From positions 1,477,001-1,541,000 of the forward strand of contig NC_092020.1 in assembly GCF_042242105.1 (NCBI RefSeq): a stretch of DNA of 64,000 nucleotides, in the 5' to 3' direction. This stretch comes from Pempheris klunzingeri. Taxonomy: Eukaryota > Chordata > Actinopteri > Acropomatiformes > Pempheridae. The position numbers were made by a program, and so were the translations under genes. This document shows positions 1-14,663 of this stretch, in pieces; the stretch's first letter is position 1; the number at the start of each line of letters is the position of its first letter. Below the pieces are notes generated by a model. It was not told the origin of the DNA. It saw nothing but the letters and a program-made list of their open reading frames with translations, and did not search any database.

Positions 1-152
1 ACTTTATTAACCCTGGGCCTGCACACAAAAAGCTGTACCGCCACAAGACCAGTGCAAAGTTCCCTCGGATTGAGACACTGAAGGGGAAGCGAGCTGAGAG
101 AGACCCAAATAAGGACATAGCACTGATGACCTCTTTTGAGAAACTGAGGTAA
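1..152 (+). CDS. nexmif: 3' terminal coding exon, probable NEXMIF (partial)
   Basis: An open frame enters from the left edge (first full codon at base 3) and ends with TAA at 150-152, giving 49 basic residues that end in MTSFEKLR. The frame contains no recognisable domain, and I cannot confirm the family from the peptide alone. The identification rests mainly on context. The gene lies directly upstream of rlim on the same strand, which is the mammalian order and orientation of NEXMIF (KIAA2022) and RLIM. It is followed by a UTR of about 3 kb, as is usual for neuronal genes. NEXMIF is a nuclear protein of neurite outgrowth and neuronal migration. The alternative is an unrelated gene at the same place. 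The exon is cut by the window edge, so the acceptor is not visible. Confidence 0.5.
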   Translation, partial: FINPGPAHKKLYRHKTSAKFPRIETLKGKRAERDPNKDIALMTSFEKLR

Positions 153-3100
153 TATTTTGTTATCAGCTGCTGTTGCACCCCTTCTCACTTTCCCCCCACT
201 ACCTGCTCAGCCCTCCCTCCCAAGCATACCTACACTGACGCTATGCCAGAGCTGCATGAGTACTACGTTCCCCCTGACTACTCCCACTTCCTTTTAACCC
301 CCCCCCCCCCCCCCCCGAAGAGGAAATTAATATCTGCATGACAAACTTCTTGTACTTTGCAAACTACCTATTGAGTGATTGTGTCAAGCTTGATTGAGAT
401 TTGAAACGACCATGGCTGCATTTTTCTTGCTTTTGTTGTTTCTGCTTTGTTTGTTCTTCTTATAGTCGTTTTTGTTTTACTTTTGTCTGAAAAAAAAAGA
501 ATAAGCCTTGAAAACAGTTCTGTCGCCTTTTTGAGGAACTTGTTTTTGTATTTTCTCAGCAGAACTAGCTCCCCTGAATTATGTATTTATTGCCCTTTTC
601 CCTAAAGATGTAGCTATATACACAAATGCATTGAGTGACATCTACGCACCCCTCCTCCTCATCTGTTTTTGTATGCAGAATATGGATGTCCTGTTGTTGC
701 TGTCCTTCATACACTGCCTGGCTCATTTCAAGAGGGAAACCTACAATTAATGAGCCCTATTTAAGCCCAAGACATCTTGAAAACACAAGATGGGACCATT
801 TTGTATTGATGACATATCAGACGTTGTCTTTTTTTTCCCCCCTCAAATGGAATGACTCCCCGTTTCTTTTTATCAAGCATTTCTTTTTCTTCTGGAGTTT
901 AGAGGAACTGGTTATCTAAATTTACATTTTTACGCCTTGCAAATTCATAAAAGCTCCACCCTCAGAGTATTTTTGTCAATGTTGTTGTACAGGGACATGC
1001 AATATTTGCAAAAAAAGATGATTATAATCTTAAAATCAATGTGCCAAAAGTAACAATGCTGTGTAAATGACCTCTTATATATGTGTGAATATTGGCTGTT
1101 CCTCTTTTCTATCCATTGGAGTATTGGCTGCTCGGGTTGGAGACTCCTTACAGAGACTTGCCACTACAGGAATTCTTTATTTGGGACTTTTCTCTCTTCT
1201 CTGATGAAAGGCACCAACAGCTGGCAGTGGTACAACACCACTCACTAAACCAAATCAGAAAGACTCTGAATTCTCCTCGTTTCCCCCACTTTGTTTGCCA
1301 AATTCAATTTACCTCAACATCGCCTGGCACTGAGAAGCAACAAAAGAGAGGCAAAGGGGAGATCTGCTCTGAAGGCTACTGTAGAGGAAGAAGATGAAAA
1401 AAGAGATGTTCAAACGAGCTTTCTCTGGACCAAGGAGACTGGTAGTGCAGATGTTTGAGGGTAAGCAAGGAAATTATATATCAGCTGGGGCTGTGCCTCA
1501 CTGAATAGCTGTTTTGTACTGGAGATTCAAGGCAGTTTATTACTCACAGAGATTCTGATGTACGCATCAGTCGTGAATGGACATTACAGTTTTGCAGTTA
1601 GATTCAATGTGAATGTGAAAGCAGTTTTCGGTACAAATGGAATCAGTAATCTTGTAAATGAAGGAAAGCATGTCTTTGCATTAACTCCACATGGGAATCT
1701 TACTTCTATCTTACCTAAAATGGTAATTTAAACAGTAATTTTTCTTGACATTCTCATGTAATTCATTTCTGAATGTTCCCATACTTCATAATTTGCACCG
1801 CTGGTGTATTATTTTGGTTCATTTTCACATAATGTCTAAATCTGACTTCTTTCTTTTGAAGGTACTGTCTTTTATATGTTGTCCTTAATTGTCATCTCAG
1901 TTTTGGTGGGTCAATATTTTGGCAGAAAATCAAGGCCAAATAAAGGCAATCTGATCCAGTGTATTTCCAGGCTATGTACACTTATTACTTTGGGTTCATT
2001 CACTGCCTCACTACCCTGAAATAAATCCACCTTAAAATCAACCATACAATCATATTTAATTGGATGTGAAATCTCTGATTTTATATACTAAAATTAATTT
2101 CAGGAGAAATGCAGAGCCCCTTCAACCGGTTAGAAGAGTATCTTTAATAAATATATACTCAAACAATAGGCCTATATTTTCCCTCCCTTTTGAATGTTAA
2201 ATATAATTTTTAATCACAGCAGTAATTACATGAGACTGCATGGAGATGTGCGGGCAAACTGAAGCTTGACGTAAAAACAGGCCTTGCCACACTGGATATG
2301 GTAATTCTGACGCACAGGTGATAGTAATTGATTGCTTGCATATGGCAAGAATCATAATCAATCTTTCTCTGTCTCTTTTTTCTCTCCTCTCTGCCATGAT
2401 CCTTTGTTTCTTTTCTCCAGTGTATCAGGGTTAGGACCAAGACAAGCTGCTGATGGGAAGCTCCACATGGGCTGCAAGCCCATTTAGTCTGCCTTCTCTC
2501 ATTTCTGCCTATTGTCAAATTGAATGTACTTCTCTGAGTTCATAGTTTCTTTTCTTCTTTTTGTTTTGAAAATGTGCCACTGTTGAGCTGCCTCATGTTA
2601 ATGGTGCTAAGAAAGCTGACAATTGTTTTCTTTTGTTTGTTTTTTTTTTTCCTGGTTTTGGTTTTTTGTTTTCCCAGAGTTAACAAAAAAAAGAAATGCA
2701 AAATAGATTAGGTACCTAACCCTCTTTATGAATGTATATTATAATGTTATGTTTGATGTATTCACTTCATGATTCTTTGACATTGATTGGAATTACTTTT
2801 GCTCTTTTCATTAAAAGATTACCGAGCTTTATATATACTGTCTAGAGTTGTTACCAGAAGGAATCTTAATGAACTCTTGACACTACAAAATCTTGTATAT
2901 TTTTTGTGTGCCAATTTGTAACATATTTTGTAAGTGTATATTTTTCTTAGAAAGTGCTGTGAAGTATTTGTGTGTGTGAGTAACCTTTTATGCGCCTCTA
3001 TGGGCAGTGGAAAGGATATACAATGACAAGTTTCTGGTTTTAAAAACCAAAATATGAAAGTATCAACAGAAAACTAGAAATATTTACATTTTGTTGGGAG

Positions 3101-3400
3101 TTTTGTAATAAGACCATGATCTTGTTGTGAGAGTGTTGTGTTACTGTGCAAAACACAAATAAGCAAAGAAAAAAATGAAAACTTGGAAAAAAATATAATT
3201 TGTGAACAATTTGCTGTTTTATAGATTTTCATGTAAATTATTTGAGTATTATTTTGTTTTTTGTTTTGTTGTAACTGTTGCAAAGGTTTTAAATATTTGT
3301 GATCAAGCCTGTATGGTGATAATGTAATATTGGTAACTTGCTGAGTTTTGTAATAATGTTTATGGAGTAAATATACAAATTAAAATAAGATTTTGAATGC
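153..3400 (+). other. Probable 3' UTR of the upstream gene
   Basis: About 3.2 kb of AT-rich sequence after the stop at 152, with many T-runs and no convincing exon. ATTAAA-type signals near 2810 and 3380 could be alternative poly(A) sites; the last would end the transcript near 3400. Short open frames here (for example 1092-1397) have no splice sites or recognisable domains. The 3' boundary is an estimate. Confidence 0.45.
298..316. repeat. Poly-C tract
   Basis: A run of 19 C residues about 150 bases into the 3' UTR. It is a mononucleotide repeat, prone to length variation and sequencing error. Confidence 0.9.
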
Positions 3401-5560
3401 TGCTTTCTGAAGAGAGTTGGGTTGTGTTTTTTACCCATTGCTCTAGCCAGTAACTACAGTAAATGTAAAATCCCCAAACTATTGACTTCTCTGCAGACTA
3501 ATTCAGTCCATACAAAATAATAATAACAAAAGGTTATGGCGTGCAGTTTTGTTAAAAACAGTTAATATTACAAATAACTGCCAGGAATGAAACGTAAGTA
3601 ACACATCTGTAAAGCAGAAACACCCCACCCTGTCTTTTTGTGGTACTACTACAATAATAGTAATAGGGAAGCACATAATCTGTTATATTCAATGTTTTGC
3701 CACAAAATGTGTATATGTAAATACAACCTTAATAATTTCAATGAGTCTGTCTGTATTTGTTATGTTGGAAGGTTCTTAGACGAAAGGCATTTTAATTTCT
3801 GCACAAGTCTGGCTTTGCCTCATGTTATTTTAATGTCATATCTAATTAGCACACAGGGTCAGGCATTGCTAGAGTGACTGCTCATCCATAACTCTGAGCT
3901 GGGCTGCCATAGTCCGCACTGCAACTCATTCTGGCATGCTTAATTGGAGCTGGAGATACTGTCTCAGGCCATAAACAGATCCTGTGATGTATGCCTCCAA
4001 AATTGTCAGGTGGTATTAGCATTGTTTTTGTTCTTTAGTCACCCATAGCAGATAAGGGAGCAAGCAAATTATAAGATGGAATGTCTAATGCAATGGATCA
4101 GGTACACCTGTGGTTATTAAATGAGATCCTAGTTTTTTTCCAGTTTGTGCTCACACTGCATAGACAGACATGGACTCTCTCATTAGAGCATTTGTCATTA
4201 GGGCAATTGTTTGTTATTTATCATTACTGACAAGACTATAGAATAACACTTTGATAGAATCAGTCTATTTCGGGACGCTTTAATAATGTAGGCGCACACT
4301 TTTACTTATTGAGTGAAACCACAAGAACCTACAAACAATACAATTACTCAACACACATTTTTTTCTTGCTTGGCAGGCAGATTAGGGAATAGGGATTAAA
4401 AGGATCAAGGGAAATTTATAATATTACCATTGACTTTGACTGAAAATACTTGCTATTCTCACACACTATTTTCATACACTATGGTGTGCTCAAATGCACT
4501 AATATTGGACTACTAATAATTAACAATTATTATTAATACAAGTTACTAACACAAAAAGTAACAATATACAGAGGGTTTGGCATCAAGTTAGTAAAATAGT
4601 AATTAACTGGCTCAACAAAAATTGTTTTTGTCAATATTTTTACTATTGAAAGAGGAAATTAAGCCTCAATGGCAACACATTTTTGCGAAGTTGTATACCC
4701 TAACCTGTCACTTAAAGTGAATTAATGTTAACTTTGTACAGTTAGATTTGGATGCATGTCATATTCTTTTGTTCTTCCAAGCGAATCTCCCAGACTTCTG
4801 TCAAAAAACTTGATAAATTGCTCGTCCTCTGACAGGTGTAGTCTGCAGTGGCAGCTGTGGATGTGCCTACATGATGGCAGTGCGGAAAAAGCCTGTTCAT
4901 CAGTGGAACTTGAGTTTGGTACTCGATGCTGGTTGAGTGGCACTGAGTGAAGGTGTCCGTGAATTACTTCATTTTAGAGTTGCTTTCCTGAGCTACACAT
5001 ACTGTACATCATACTGTACATCATACAGTGTGTGCTATACTGTGTTGTTTTTGTATACAGTGCACACCGCTGGTTGTTCAACAGTGGAGCACTAATGATG
5101 CAGAAAACATCAAATAGGATTTTACTTATTGCCTTGCTGCCATTTGAATTTCACTATATGTCTGTAACATTTGTAGTTTATTGCCTTTTTTTTTTAAAGA
5201 AAAAATATAAGAACGGAAACCATGCTTTAAAAACACCAAACTACAAACGGGATTAATAACACAACGATAATGACATGATCCTTTAGTAACTATTGAAACA
5301 TGAATTGCTTAGTTTATGATGTGGATGCTGTGGATGCTGTTGGGTAAATGCCAAGTATGATTATGAATACATGAACAGATTTTATTAAAAGTCGTTGTTG
5401 CTGTCATATGCTATCTTCTAGCCTGAATTCTGCAGAAGGAGAAAGTGTTTGCATGAACAACCGCATCGTGCCGCTACAGCTGAACAGTACCACACAGTCC
5501 AAAACAAACACCTTTTTTTCTAATGCTCCTCTTGGACTGGCAGGGGTTCACTGAGCCCTG
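3401..5560. other. Intergenic spacer, no gene seen
   Basis: About 2.1 kb between the first gene and the rlim promoter. Overlapping short frames on both strands at 4728-4950 have no splice context and match no family I know. A short direct repeat built on CATACTGTACAT occurs at about 4996-5030. Confidence 0.5.
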
Positions 5561-5699
5561 AGCTTTGTCTTTCAGGCGAGCCCACTTATCGGGCTGCGTG
5601 TAACTCAGCCCGCCTCATTCGCTACGACTGTCGGGCGTAAACTCAAACCATTCGGCCTGCGTTATTCATGGTGGTGTTGCAGTGCCTGTGTCCACCTGC

Positions 5700-5880
5700 G
5701 AGGTTGTACTCAGGGACAACTCTTGTCTTGCCTCCGTTTCCGGAAGATCATTGTAGCCTTCCTAAAAGAAAGAAAATGGAATCCTGAAATCGCGTTTAGC
5801 TAAGCAGTCAAACGTTTTTCAGAGGATACTGGAAGAACAACAGGTCGTACGATTACATTGCTACTAACTTCACCGAACAG
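5700..5880 (+). promoter_or_regulatory. rlim: rlim promoter and non-coding exon 1
   Basis: GC-richer sequence with no TATA box. An ETS/GABP-type core (TTCCGGAAG, 5738-5746) is typical of broadly expressed genes. The first exon ends in ACAG|GTAATG with the donor GT at 5881-5882. It carries only 5' UTR, because the initiator ATG is in exon 2. The transcription start is inferred to lie near or just after the ETS site. Confidence 0.6.
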
Positions 5881-6457
5881 GTAATGTAATGCGGATTTTG
5901 TGACAGGCTGTATATACGTTGTGATTGCGATTATTTTCAATAGCTAGGTTAGCTAATTTTGGCTTGTTTGCTCTGGTTTGGTGCTGGTTGTGAACGTCAC
6001 TGGTTGACGTCGTTTGCTGGGTTAGCTTGCGGCGATGCTAACACGATTTTACTGAAACTATGTGTGTTGTCCAATATGCCCAATATCAATAAACAAGACA
6101 AATATCCGCTTCTCTTAATGTTTCCTAACATCATCGGCCTTTGTGCTCAATAAATAATTACGTGAAGCTAATGTAACTGAGGACACCCATCACGAAGTTA
6201 CTGGCCAAGTTAGCGTTAGCTGATGCTAGTATTCCCGGCTAGTTAACATGGAAGCTAACTAACTGTAGCGTAATTAAGGCTCAACATCACCAGGGTTGTT
6301 TTGTCATGTAAGACGCTTGGTTCGAGCCGACAATACAGATGGTATCATACTCACCGCATCGCCAGGTGTTCATTTGTACTGCACATTACAACAAACACAG
6401 TGGGTCGTCCTTGGTTAGCAGCGTTAGCACCCCTGTACAATGCTAATGGATAGTTAG

Positions 6458-6482
6458 CTAGCGTTAGCTAGGCTAACGCTAG
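6458..6482. repeat. Perfect 11-bp inverted repeat in rlim intron 1
   Basis: CTAGCGTTAGC at 6458-6468 and its exact reverse complement at 6472-6482 are separated by three bases. It is the densest point of a cluster of GTTAGC/GCTAAC hexamers running through rlim intron 1 (about 5950-6480). The same hexamer recurs around glod5 intron 1. Confidence 0.85.
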
Positions 6483-7030
6483 ATGATGCCATTTTGTTTT
6501 TATCTCGACTTTGACCAACATACCGTTTTCCCATATGTTTTAAAAACACACCAACCATCAAATTATCCACACCAGCTATTGCTATTGTACGGCCACATTA
6601 TCAGGATAAGTACGCCACGATGAAGTAGTGACTCAGCTAGCCAATATTACGTTTGTAGTAACTTAGCATGTCAGTGTGCTTTGTAACCGGTGGACGTTAA
6701 ATATTGATTGTGTTGTATTTCGACTCGAGTTTTCCCTTGATAACAGGTTCCCTGGTTGATAGTTATACCCTGATTCATCTTAGCTAGCAGAGTGGTAATA
6801 CTTGAAGTTGTCAGCTAAGACATTTTCTTGTGCCTGTGGTTGTGAACCTCTGTGGCACAATCCTATTGTGAGTGGTCTCACTCCTTTAACTCGTCTAACT
6901 ACATGTAGAGACAACAAGCAGTGCATATTCATCTGTTCCTGACATACATCTTGTCTTTCTGTTTGACTGCAGCAGCTGGATCTTGCTGAAAATTGGAGAA
7001 CACCCCTCGACCTCCCTCCCTTCAGAGTCA

Positions 7031-10000
7031 ATGGAGGGGTCTGACAGCTTAGAGCAGGGTGGCAGTGACCAGCCAGAGTCACAGCGCCGAAGGCAGCTGG
7101 ACCGTCTGGGCAGGGAGGAGGCCTTCTACCAGTTTGTCAACAATCTCAGTGATGAGGACTATCGTCTCATGAGAGATAACAATCTTTTGGGTACCCCAGG
7201 TAATCTAATCACACTAGTATTAAGTCTTGTGACAGTGATCTGTGATTATTGTATAATGTTAAGCAACTCAGATGGTCATGAGCTGTATTATAACAAAAAG
7301 TGGGGCAAGATATCAACACTCTGCACATCTCAGGTATTCAGAGTGAGGTAAGATGGTTGCATCACACAGATGTCTGTTTAAAAAGGCTCCAGCAATTACG
7401 CCAAGTAAGCATGAGTGCAACAATTAAATTCTTGTGTTAGATGCCTCACATCAGAAGTCTTCCAGTGGGCCGAATAAGTAGGCTACGGTGTCTGAAGAAA
7501 GTTGAGATTAAAAAGAGACATGTCTGGTCCAAAGACGTGAACATGCTTCTTTTTACTCCCATATGTTGTTGTGATGTGGTGTCACAGTAGTGTTTTATCT
7601 TTTGAATATTTGATTTTCAAATATTTTGATGGTGTTGATCATACTTCTAAGGTTCTGTTCAAAATAATTTTGATGATGGGTGCCTGCCCTTTGCAAACTT
7701 TTCAATCACATTTGGTTGATGATATCAACATTTTATTTTCTTTTGAGTTATTGGTAAAGTCTCTCTCCTCCTCCATCTTTTTACACGTCTCCTACCTGGC
7801 CAGTAGAACTAGAAGTTATAATAAAAGTTAGAGGGAGAGTTAGGATTATTTAAGATGGTGTTGTATGAGGCACTTATACATAGTCAGTGTATTACCTAGC
7901 TAAGCAATGTACTGCTGTAAATGAAGATGTATTTAAGCCACCTAAAAAAAAAATCAGTTGAAGTGTACTTTGTATATTCAGATTACTTTTATGATTTTAC
8001 ATTGTCGTCAGACAGCACTTTCCAACGGGAAAAATAAGCCTCTGTCTCTCTCTCTCTGCTGTCTTCAAAGACATTAGGTCTGATCTGATTTATCATTTAT
8101 TTAAAATATCACACAAGGTCACCATGTAAAGTCGCACAATAACAAATAAACAACTGATCAAGGCAGCAGTAGATTAGCAACTCTGTGTTGTGTTTTTTGG
8201 CTAAAATTTGGCGAGTTTTTCCTGGTGCCCCCATCCACATCAGTACACTGCTTAGCATCAGTGCCAGTAATCCTGTCTGCTATGAACACTTCCAAAATGG
8301 GGGCTACTGCAGTTACACTGGCTATGGACAAGTATTAGATACAACCCCACAAAAATCCGAACTATGCCTTTTTAGCTTAGCTAGTCTCCTCTAGTTATGG
8401 ATTTGTCACTATGTTGGAAATGCAAGCGCCTACGGACTACTGAAGACTCCCAATCCGTTTCTGTCCCAGGACAGTGGGAGGGGGAATGTAAGTTTGGAGC
8501 ATCCTTTAGCGGAGCACCCTGCAAGGAGAGGGCATTGAATGGACAGTGGCATGCCCTGGTAAGTCTGGAGGTTTTCAGTATTGTCCTGTTGCTCTGTGGG
8601 CTAATACAGTACAAACCAATTTCACCACTGATTTTCTTTCTGACACATGTACAGAATTTCTGCAACAGAACAATTTTTTATTTCCTTTTTCATTGTAATG
8701 TTCTGCCTGTCAGATATTTAGCTGTTACAGTGAGTCGCTCTGCCGACTTCTCCTCTTTCTATGCATTAAGTCAGAAAATGTTTTGTTCTTATTGTAGGGA
8801 GTTAAGCTTTCAAATCCTTCCAGACACCAATGAGCTTAACATTTAATAACCTTCAAGAAAGGATCACATGGATTGCCAAAAAGTAATTTCTCTTATAATA
8901 ACAGACTATGGTATTGTTTTCTAATGTCTCCTTCAGGAGAAGCAACAGAGGATGAGCTGTTTAGTAGACTTCAGCAAATCAAAGATGGTCCAGAACAGCA
9001 GAATAACACCCCCAGTACTGAAAGTGGAGAAGAACCAGTTGGTATGTTTGCCCTTTTTTGACGCTATAATTTACAGTGAAAATTAGAAACAGTTTGTCAC
9101 GTGTTAACTCGGCTGATTTTTCAGAACCACCGGAAAGCTCTGAGGATCCTGCCAGTGGGGACAGTCTCTTGGATTGGCTGAACACAGTGAGACGCACAGG
9201 CAACACAACCAGAACTGGTCATCGTGGAAACCAGTCATGGCGGGCCGTAAGCCAGACCAACCCAAACAGTGGGGATTTTCGCTTCAGCCTGGAAATCAGT
9301 GTGAACCGCAACCTGGCTGAGCAGCAAGCTGCTACTGAAGGGGAGCAGGAGTCCCCAGAGCAGTCCTCAGAGGTGTCTCCAGAGGCCCAAGAAGTGGTGG
9401 CAGCAAATGTTGAACCGCAGGTCCCCATGGAGACCGAAGTGATGGAGGAACCAGTTGTAGAGGAGTTAGCTGTCATTGTGGAACCGGAACCAGAACCGGA
9501 ACCAGAGCAGGAACCAGAGCCAGAGCCAGAGCCGGAGCCAGAGCCAGAGCCAGAGCCGGAGCCTGAATTAGAAGAGGTTGTTTCACAAGAGACAGCTGTC
9601 CAGCCCGTACAACCCCCACTTTCTCCTTCTCCACGCAGGGGACAAAGGAGAGCCCGCAGCCGCAGTCCAGAGCCACGCAGGACTAGGGCCCGCACAGCCA
9701 GGAGCCGCTCCCCTCTCAACTTGGATCAGCTGGATGGTCTTCCTAATCCACGTCATGCTTACATCTCTCAAGGTCCCAACTCTGCCACCAACGCTCCCCC
9801 TGTGCCTCAAGTAGAGGGCAGCTCTCGGACTCGACAACATGTTCTATCCAGGCAAAGCACTGTTGACAGTGATGTTCAACCATCTAGGGCTAGCGCAGAA
9901 CCAGTCCCAGAGGCCCAAAACGTTGCACCTCAGGAAGGAGAAGCTGCTGGGGGGGAAGGTGGAGCAACAGGGCGTCGTCCCCCTACTATTATGCTTGATC

Positions 10001-10845
10001 TCCAGGTGCGTCGTGTGCGTCCGGGCGAATATCGCCAAAGAGACAGCATTGCAAGTCGTACCCGCTCACGCTCCCAGAACTCAAACAACACATTTCTTTA
10101 TGAGAGTGAGCGTGGTGGTTTTCGTAGGACTTTCTCACGCTCTGAGCGTGCTGGTGTGAGGACCTACGTCAGTACAATTCGCATCCCTATCCGAAGAATC
10201 TCTGATGCAGGCTTGGGAGAGGCAACCTCAATGGCTCTCCAGTCTATGATTCGGCAGATTATGACTGGTTTTGGCGAACTCGGCTACCTCATGGATTCAG
10301 ACTCTGATTCTTCAGATTCAAACCGTGGAGCCAACACACCTGTGGATCTGGCTGAAGCCCTCAGCAACCCTGATGCTACTCCTGCTGCCACTCCTGCTGC
10401 TGATGTGGATGAACCACCTGTGGCTGCTGGAGTCAGGGCAAGGACAGCTGAGACTGATGTGGATGAGGGCCTTGCTGCTGGTCTGCCTGCCTCCGGTGGC
10501 AGAGCTCGACCTAGACCACCTATTAGCCTAGAGGAACCTAGCTCACTACCTTTCCTGCGGCTTGCTCACTTCTTCCTCCTAAATGATGATGATGAGGACC
10601 AGCCCCAAGGGCTGACCAAAGAGCAGATTGATAACCTCTCCATGCGTAACTTTGGTGAGAGTGATGCCTTGAAGACTTGCAGTGTCTGCATAACAGAGTA
10701 CGCAGAAGGTAACAAGCTGCGTAAGCTGCCCTGTTCTCATGAGTACCACGTGCACTGCATTGATCGCTGGCTGTCCGAAAACTCCACTTGCCCTATTTGC
10801 CGCAGGGCTGTCCTGGTATCGGCTAACCGAGAGAGTGTGGTGTAG
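7031..10845 (+). CDS. rlim: RING-H2 E3 ubiquitin ligase RLIM (RNF12)
   Basis: The coding sequence joins 7031-7199, 8937-9041 and 9125-10845 (664 aa); all junctions keep frame. RLIM is a nuclear ubiquitin ligase that acts on LIM-domain cofactors and, in mammals, REX1. The N-terminus carries the family block [12 protein letters not shown] at about residues 30-41. A central basic/RS-rich stretch includes [11 protein letters not shown] and [20 protein letters not shown]. The C-terminus is a RING-H2 finger (CSVC...CSHEYHVHC...CPIC) ending in the ESVV tail. The start is the first ATG of exon 2, followed directly by conserved sequence. An acidic Glu-Pro repeat (9481-9566) sits where mammals have other low-complexity sequence, and the mammalian Ser-rich tract is short. 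It looks intact. Confidence 0.97.
9481..9566 (+). repeat. rlim: In-frame Glu-Pro coding repeat in rlim
   Basis: GARCCN hexamers encode alternating Glu and Pro for about 28 residues, with a few Gln interruptions. It is likely to vary in length between fish. Long open frames on the opposite strand here are a by-product of this repeat. Confidence 0.9.
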
Positions 10846-12790
10846 CTCATAAAAGACTGCAGGTCTTTTGTCTCAACCCAAGTAATATTATATCCCAGGT
10901 CCATGAGAGGCTTTGAGGAAATGTATCTCCACTGTTGAAATGTATTTCCTTCATACCATTTGTGAGTTTAATCATAATGCAGTCACAGGTTTGATTTTTG
11001 GGTGCTCCATTTGGTGACATTGGGACATATTCAATCTCTAGTAAGAATTTTCTCATTTGCAGTCCAAAGTCAGGCACAAGCAATGCATGCTGTTTGAATC
11101 AACCTGTAGTGACCAAGCAGTTTGTTGCATTGCATCAAGCTGTGCTCACAAGCAGAATCCCCTGGTTATAAATGCTGCACACCTGCTTTTTTTATATTGG
11201 CTCCTAAAATGGCGCCTTATATACCAGAAGTTGGGTATTGGTACAGATCTTAGTTACACCAGTTCAAAGTATTAGCTGTAAATAAGCTTGTAAAAATAAT
11301 TTTGAATCATACTTTGTATCAGTGAATTGGTTTTGGATTGTAAATTATTTCATATTAAGATTAGGGTGGTGTTGGTCACAATTACATTCTATCAGAGCAT
11401 CCCTAAATTTGGTGTTAAACAAAGAGGTTGTATCAGTGTACACAGCAGAATTATGTAGAGATTGTGATGTCCAAAAAAATCTAAGACATTAATTGGTTTG
11501 CCAATGACAGTGTGACTGAACACCTGAAAGAAACAGCTGTTATATTGGAGTGGCATATAACATGAAAATTCTCAGTGTGCTGAATTGCTTTAAAAATACA
11601 ATGTTGTACAAGGGAAAGACAAGTCCAACAATCCTTGTTTTCTTGATCATTAAAAATGATTGACTGGTATCCATACCAGAAATTAGGGGTGTCTCAATGT
11701 TAACTTGATATTAAGTTATTGGCATGTGTATTTCCCAGCTCAAAAATACTATACTAACAGGCATGACATGTCAAAAAAATCTGATTGTAGATGCTTTTGT
11801 GTTTTTCCCCCCCATTTGTAAAAGGACATTTACTTTTTAATGTACAACCATGATTTCACAATAATTTTGTCCTGTCATCCGTTAGCTGCTGGTTTGATTC
11901 TTTAACTTTACACAAAAGTACTGGGTTGTCTATTAACTGATGAATTAAGTTCTCTGAAATGAGTGAAATGACCGGAAACTTGCCATCTCAGCATCTCTTT
12001 AAATTCACGTGCACCCCAGTGTACAAGTGACACTTAAGTTATTAATCCAAAGGTTTGAGTGTCGGACATTTACCAAGTCTGAAAAAAACATTCACACCAT
12101 TAGCCTTCTGTCTTCGTAAGGCTCTAGTTTAAAGTCAAGAACCTCGCCCACCGCACCCTCCTCCAGTCTCAAGAGCAGATGCTCCATATCGTTGTGCAAT
12201 ACATGCTAGACTGACAGTAGGGGAATACAAACCGTGGTATAAATGTATGCTATTGTTTAAAAACTGTTAATGGCTAAAATCTTAAATGAAGACTTATTAC
12301 CTTTTTAAAATGTGTTGACGTTCTTTTTATTTTATTTAGAAGTTCTGTAGGTTTTAATAGCACTGTTGAGGAACAGGAACGCTCGTTAAAGGAAGAAAAA
12401 GGCATTACTATAGATGCCATCCTGTCACGTTTCTTGTTTCACTGTTTGATGTCTTTGCCACAATTATTACTTCCCTTTGTGGGACATTAAGGTTTGAATG
12501 CAAGACACTGTCATTGTTGAATACCATGAACATGTAAATGAAATGTATGTTCCCTCTTAGGCCATGCTTTAGTTTTGGCCTTGTTCTGTGACCCACCCAG
12601 TGCAGTATGTTTACTGGGTGTTAAACGAAACTAACCGCTGAATTAAACAAGTTGTTATGCTTCAAAATGCATTGCAGGTATGCATTCTGTACAGTCACTA
12701 TGCTGTTGGGAATGTTTCTGCACCCAGGTGCACAAATTATTGGTTATTACTTCTACCTTATATATTAAACAGTATAAATATACTTTTATT
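10846..12790 (+). other. rlim: rlim 3' UTR
   Basis: About 1.9 kb of AT-rich sequence after the TAG stop with no further exon. An ATTAAA signal at 12764-12769 is a plausible end. Several upstream AT-rich stretches could support alternative ends. Confidence 0.6.
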
Positions 12791-13400
12791 TCCCCATTTG
12801 CTTTGATTTGACTGGTTTTTCTGGTCCCGTAAAGCCGATACTAGTGGCTTTGAATGGTGAGTGCGATAGTGGTGTGAAGGATTGTTGGTGTTCACTTCCC
12901 ATCAGTGTTATTATCATTAAAGTTCACACCCTTGGTGCTCTACATGACATTTTACAAAATATGTGTCATCGTTTATGATGCGTTTGTCCACTTATCCTTG
13001 CACTTGAGGAAGCAGTGTTACTATCAGCACCCCTACTGGTAAGACTGGTGAAAATCCCCATTCATTCCCAACTGTCAGATTTAAAAAAAAAAAAAAAAAA
13101 GTATGATTTTTGCAAGAATATCAGATCTTAAGAAGGTCCTGAAACAAGAATGACCACTAACTATCCCCACAGTTAATGAGCCGTGAAGGAGTGTTATTTT
13201 AAGTACAAACAGGGAAGTTAAGTTTATTTAATATCGTCCTTGCAGAAGCACCAAGCAGACACCACCATGCACAGCAGATTTCACCATGAAGTGTAGGAAA
13301 GCTGTTCCTTATCGCCCCCTTTGAAGGTTACTTGGTACTTTGGTCAGTGCAGTGTAGCAGCTCACTGGTTAAAAACAAGGAAGTAGCGCACCGGTGTCAG
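12791..13400. other. Short intergenic spacer between rlim and glod5
   Basis: About 0.6 kb with an A-run at 13083-13100 and no open frame of note. The last 100 bases hold the probable glod5 promoter, with no TATA box visible. Confidence 0.5.
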
Positions 13401-13416
13401 ATCTGTGCAGGGCAGG

Positions 13417-14663
<1,247 letters not shown>

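Noticed and set aside
1092-1397. 101-aa open frame in the first 3' UTR
   Set aside because: No domain and no splice context; it lies within a long UTR.
4728-4950. Overlapping open frames on both strands
   Set aside because: Peptides match no family I know, and flanking splice signals are weak.
8397-8846. 149-aa open frame inside rlim intron 2
   Set aside because: It does not match RLIM, and exons 2 and 3 already join in frame across it.
9219-9719. 166-aa minus-strand open frame
   Set aside because: Ser-Gly repeats are the antisense of the rlim Glu-Pro repeat; no splice sites or family match.
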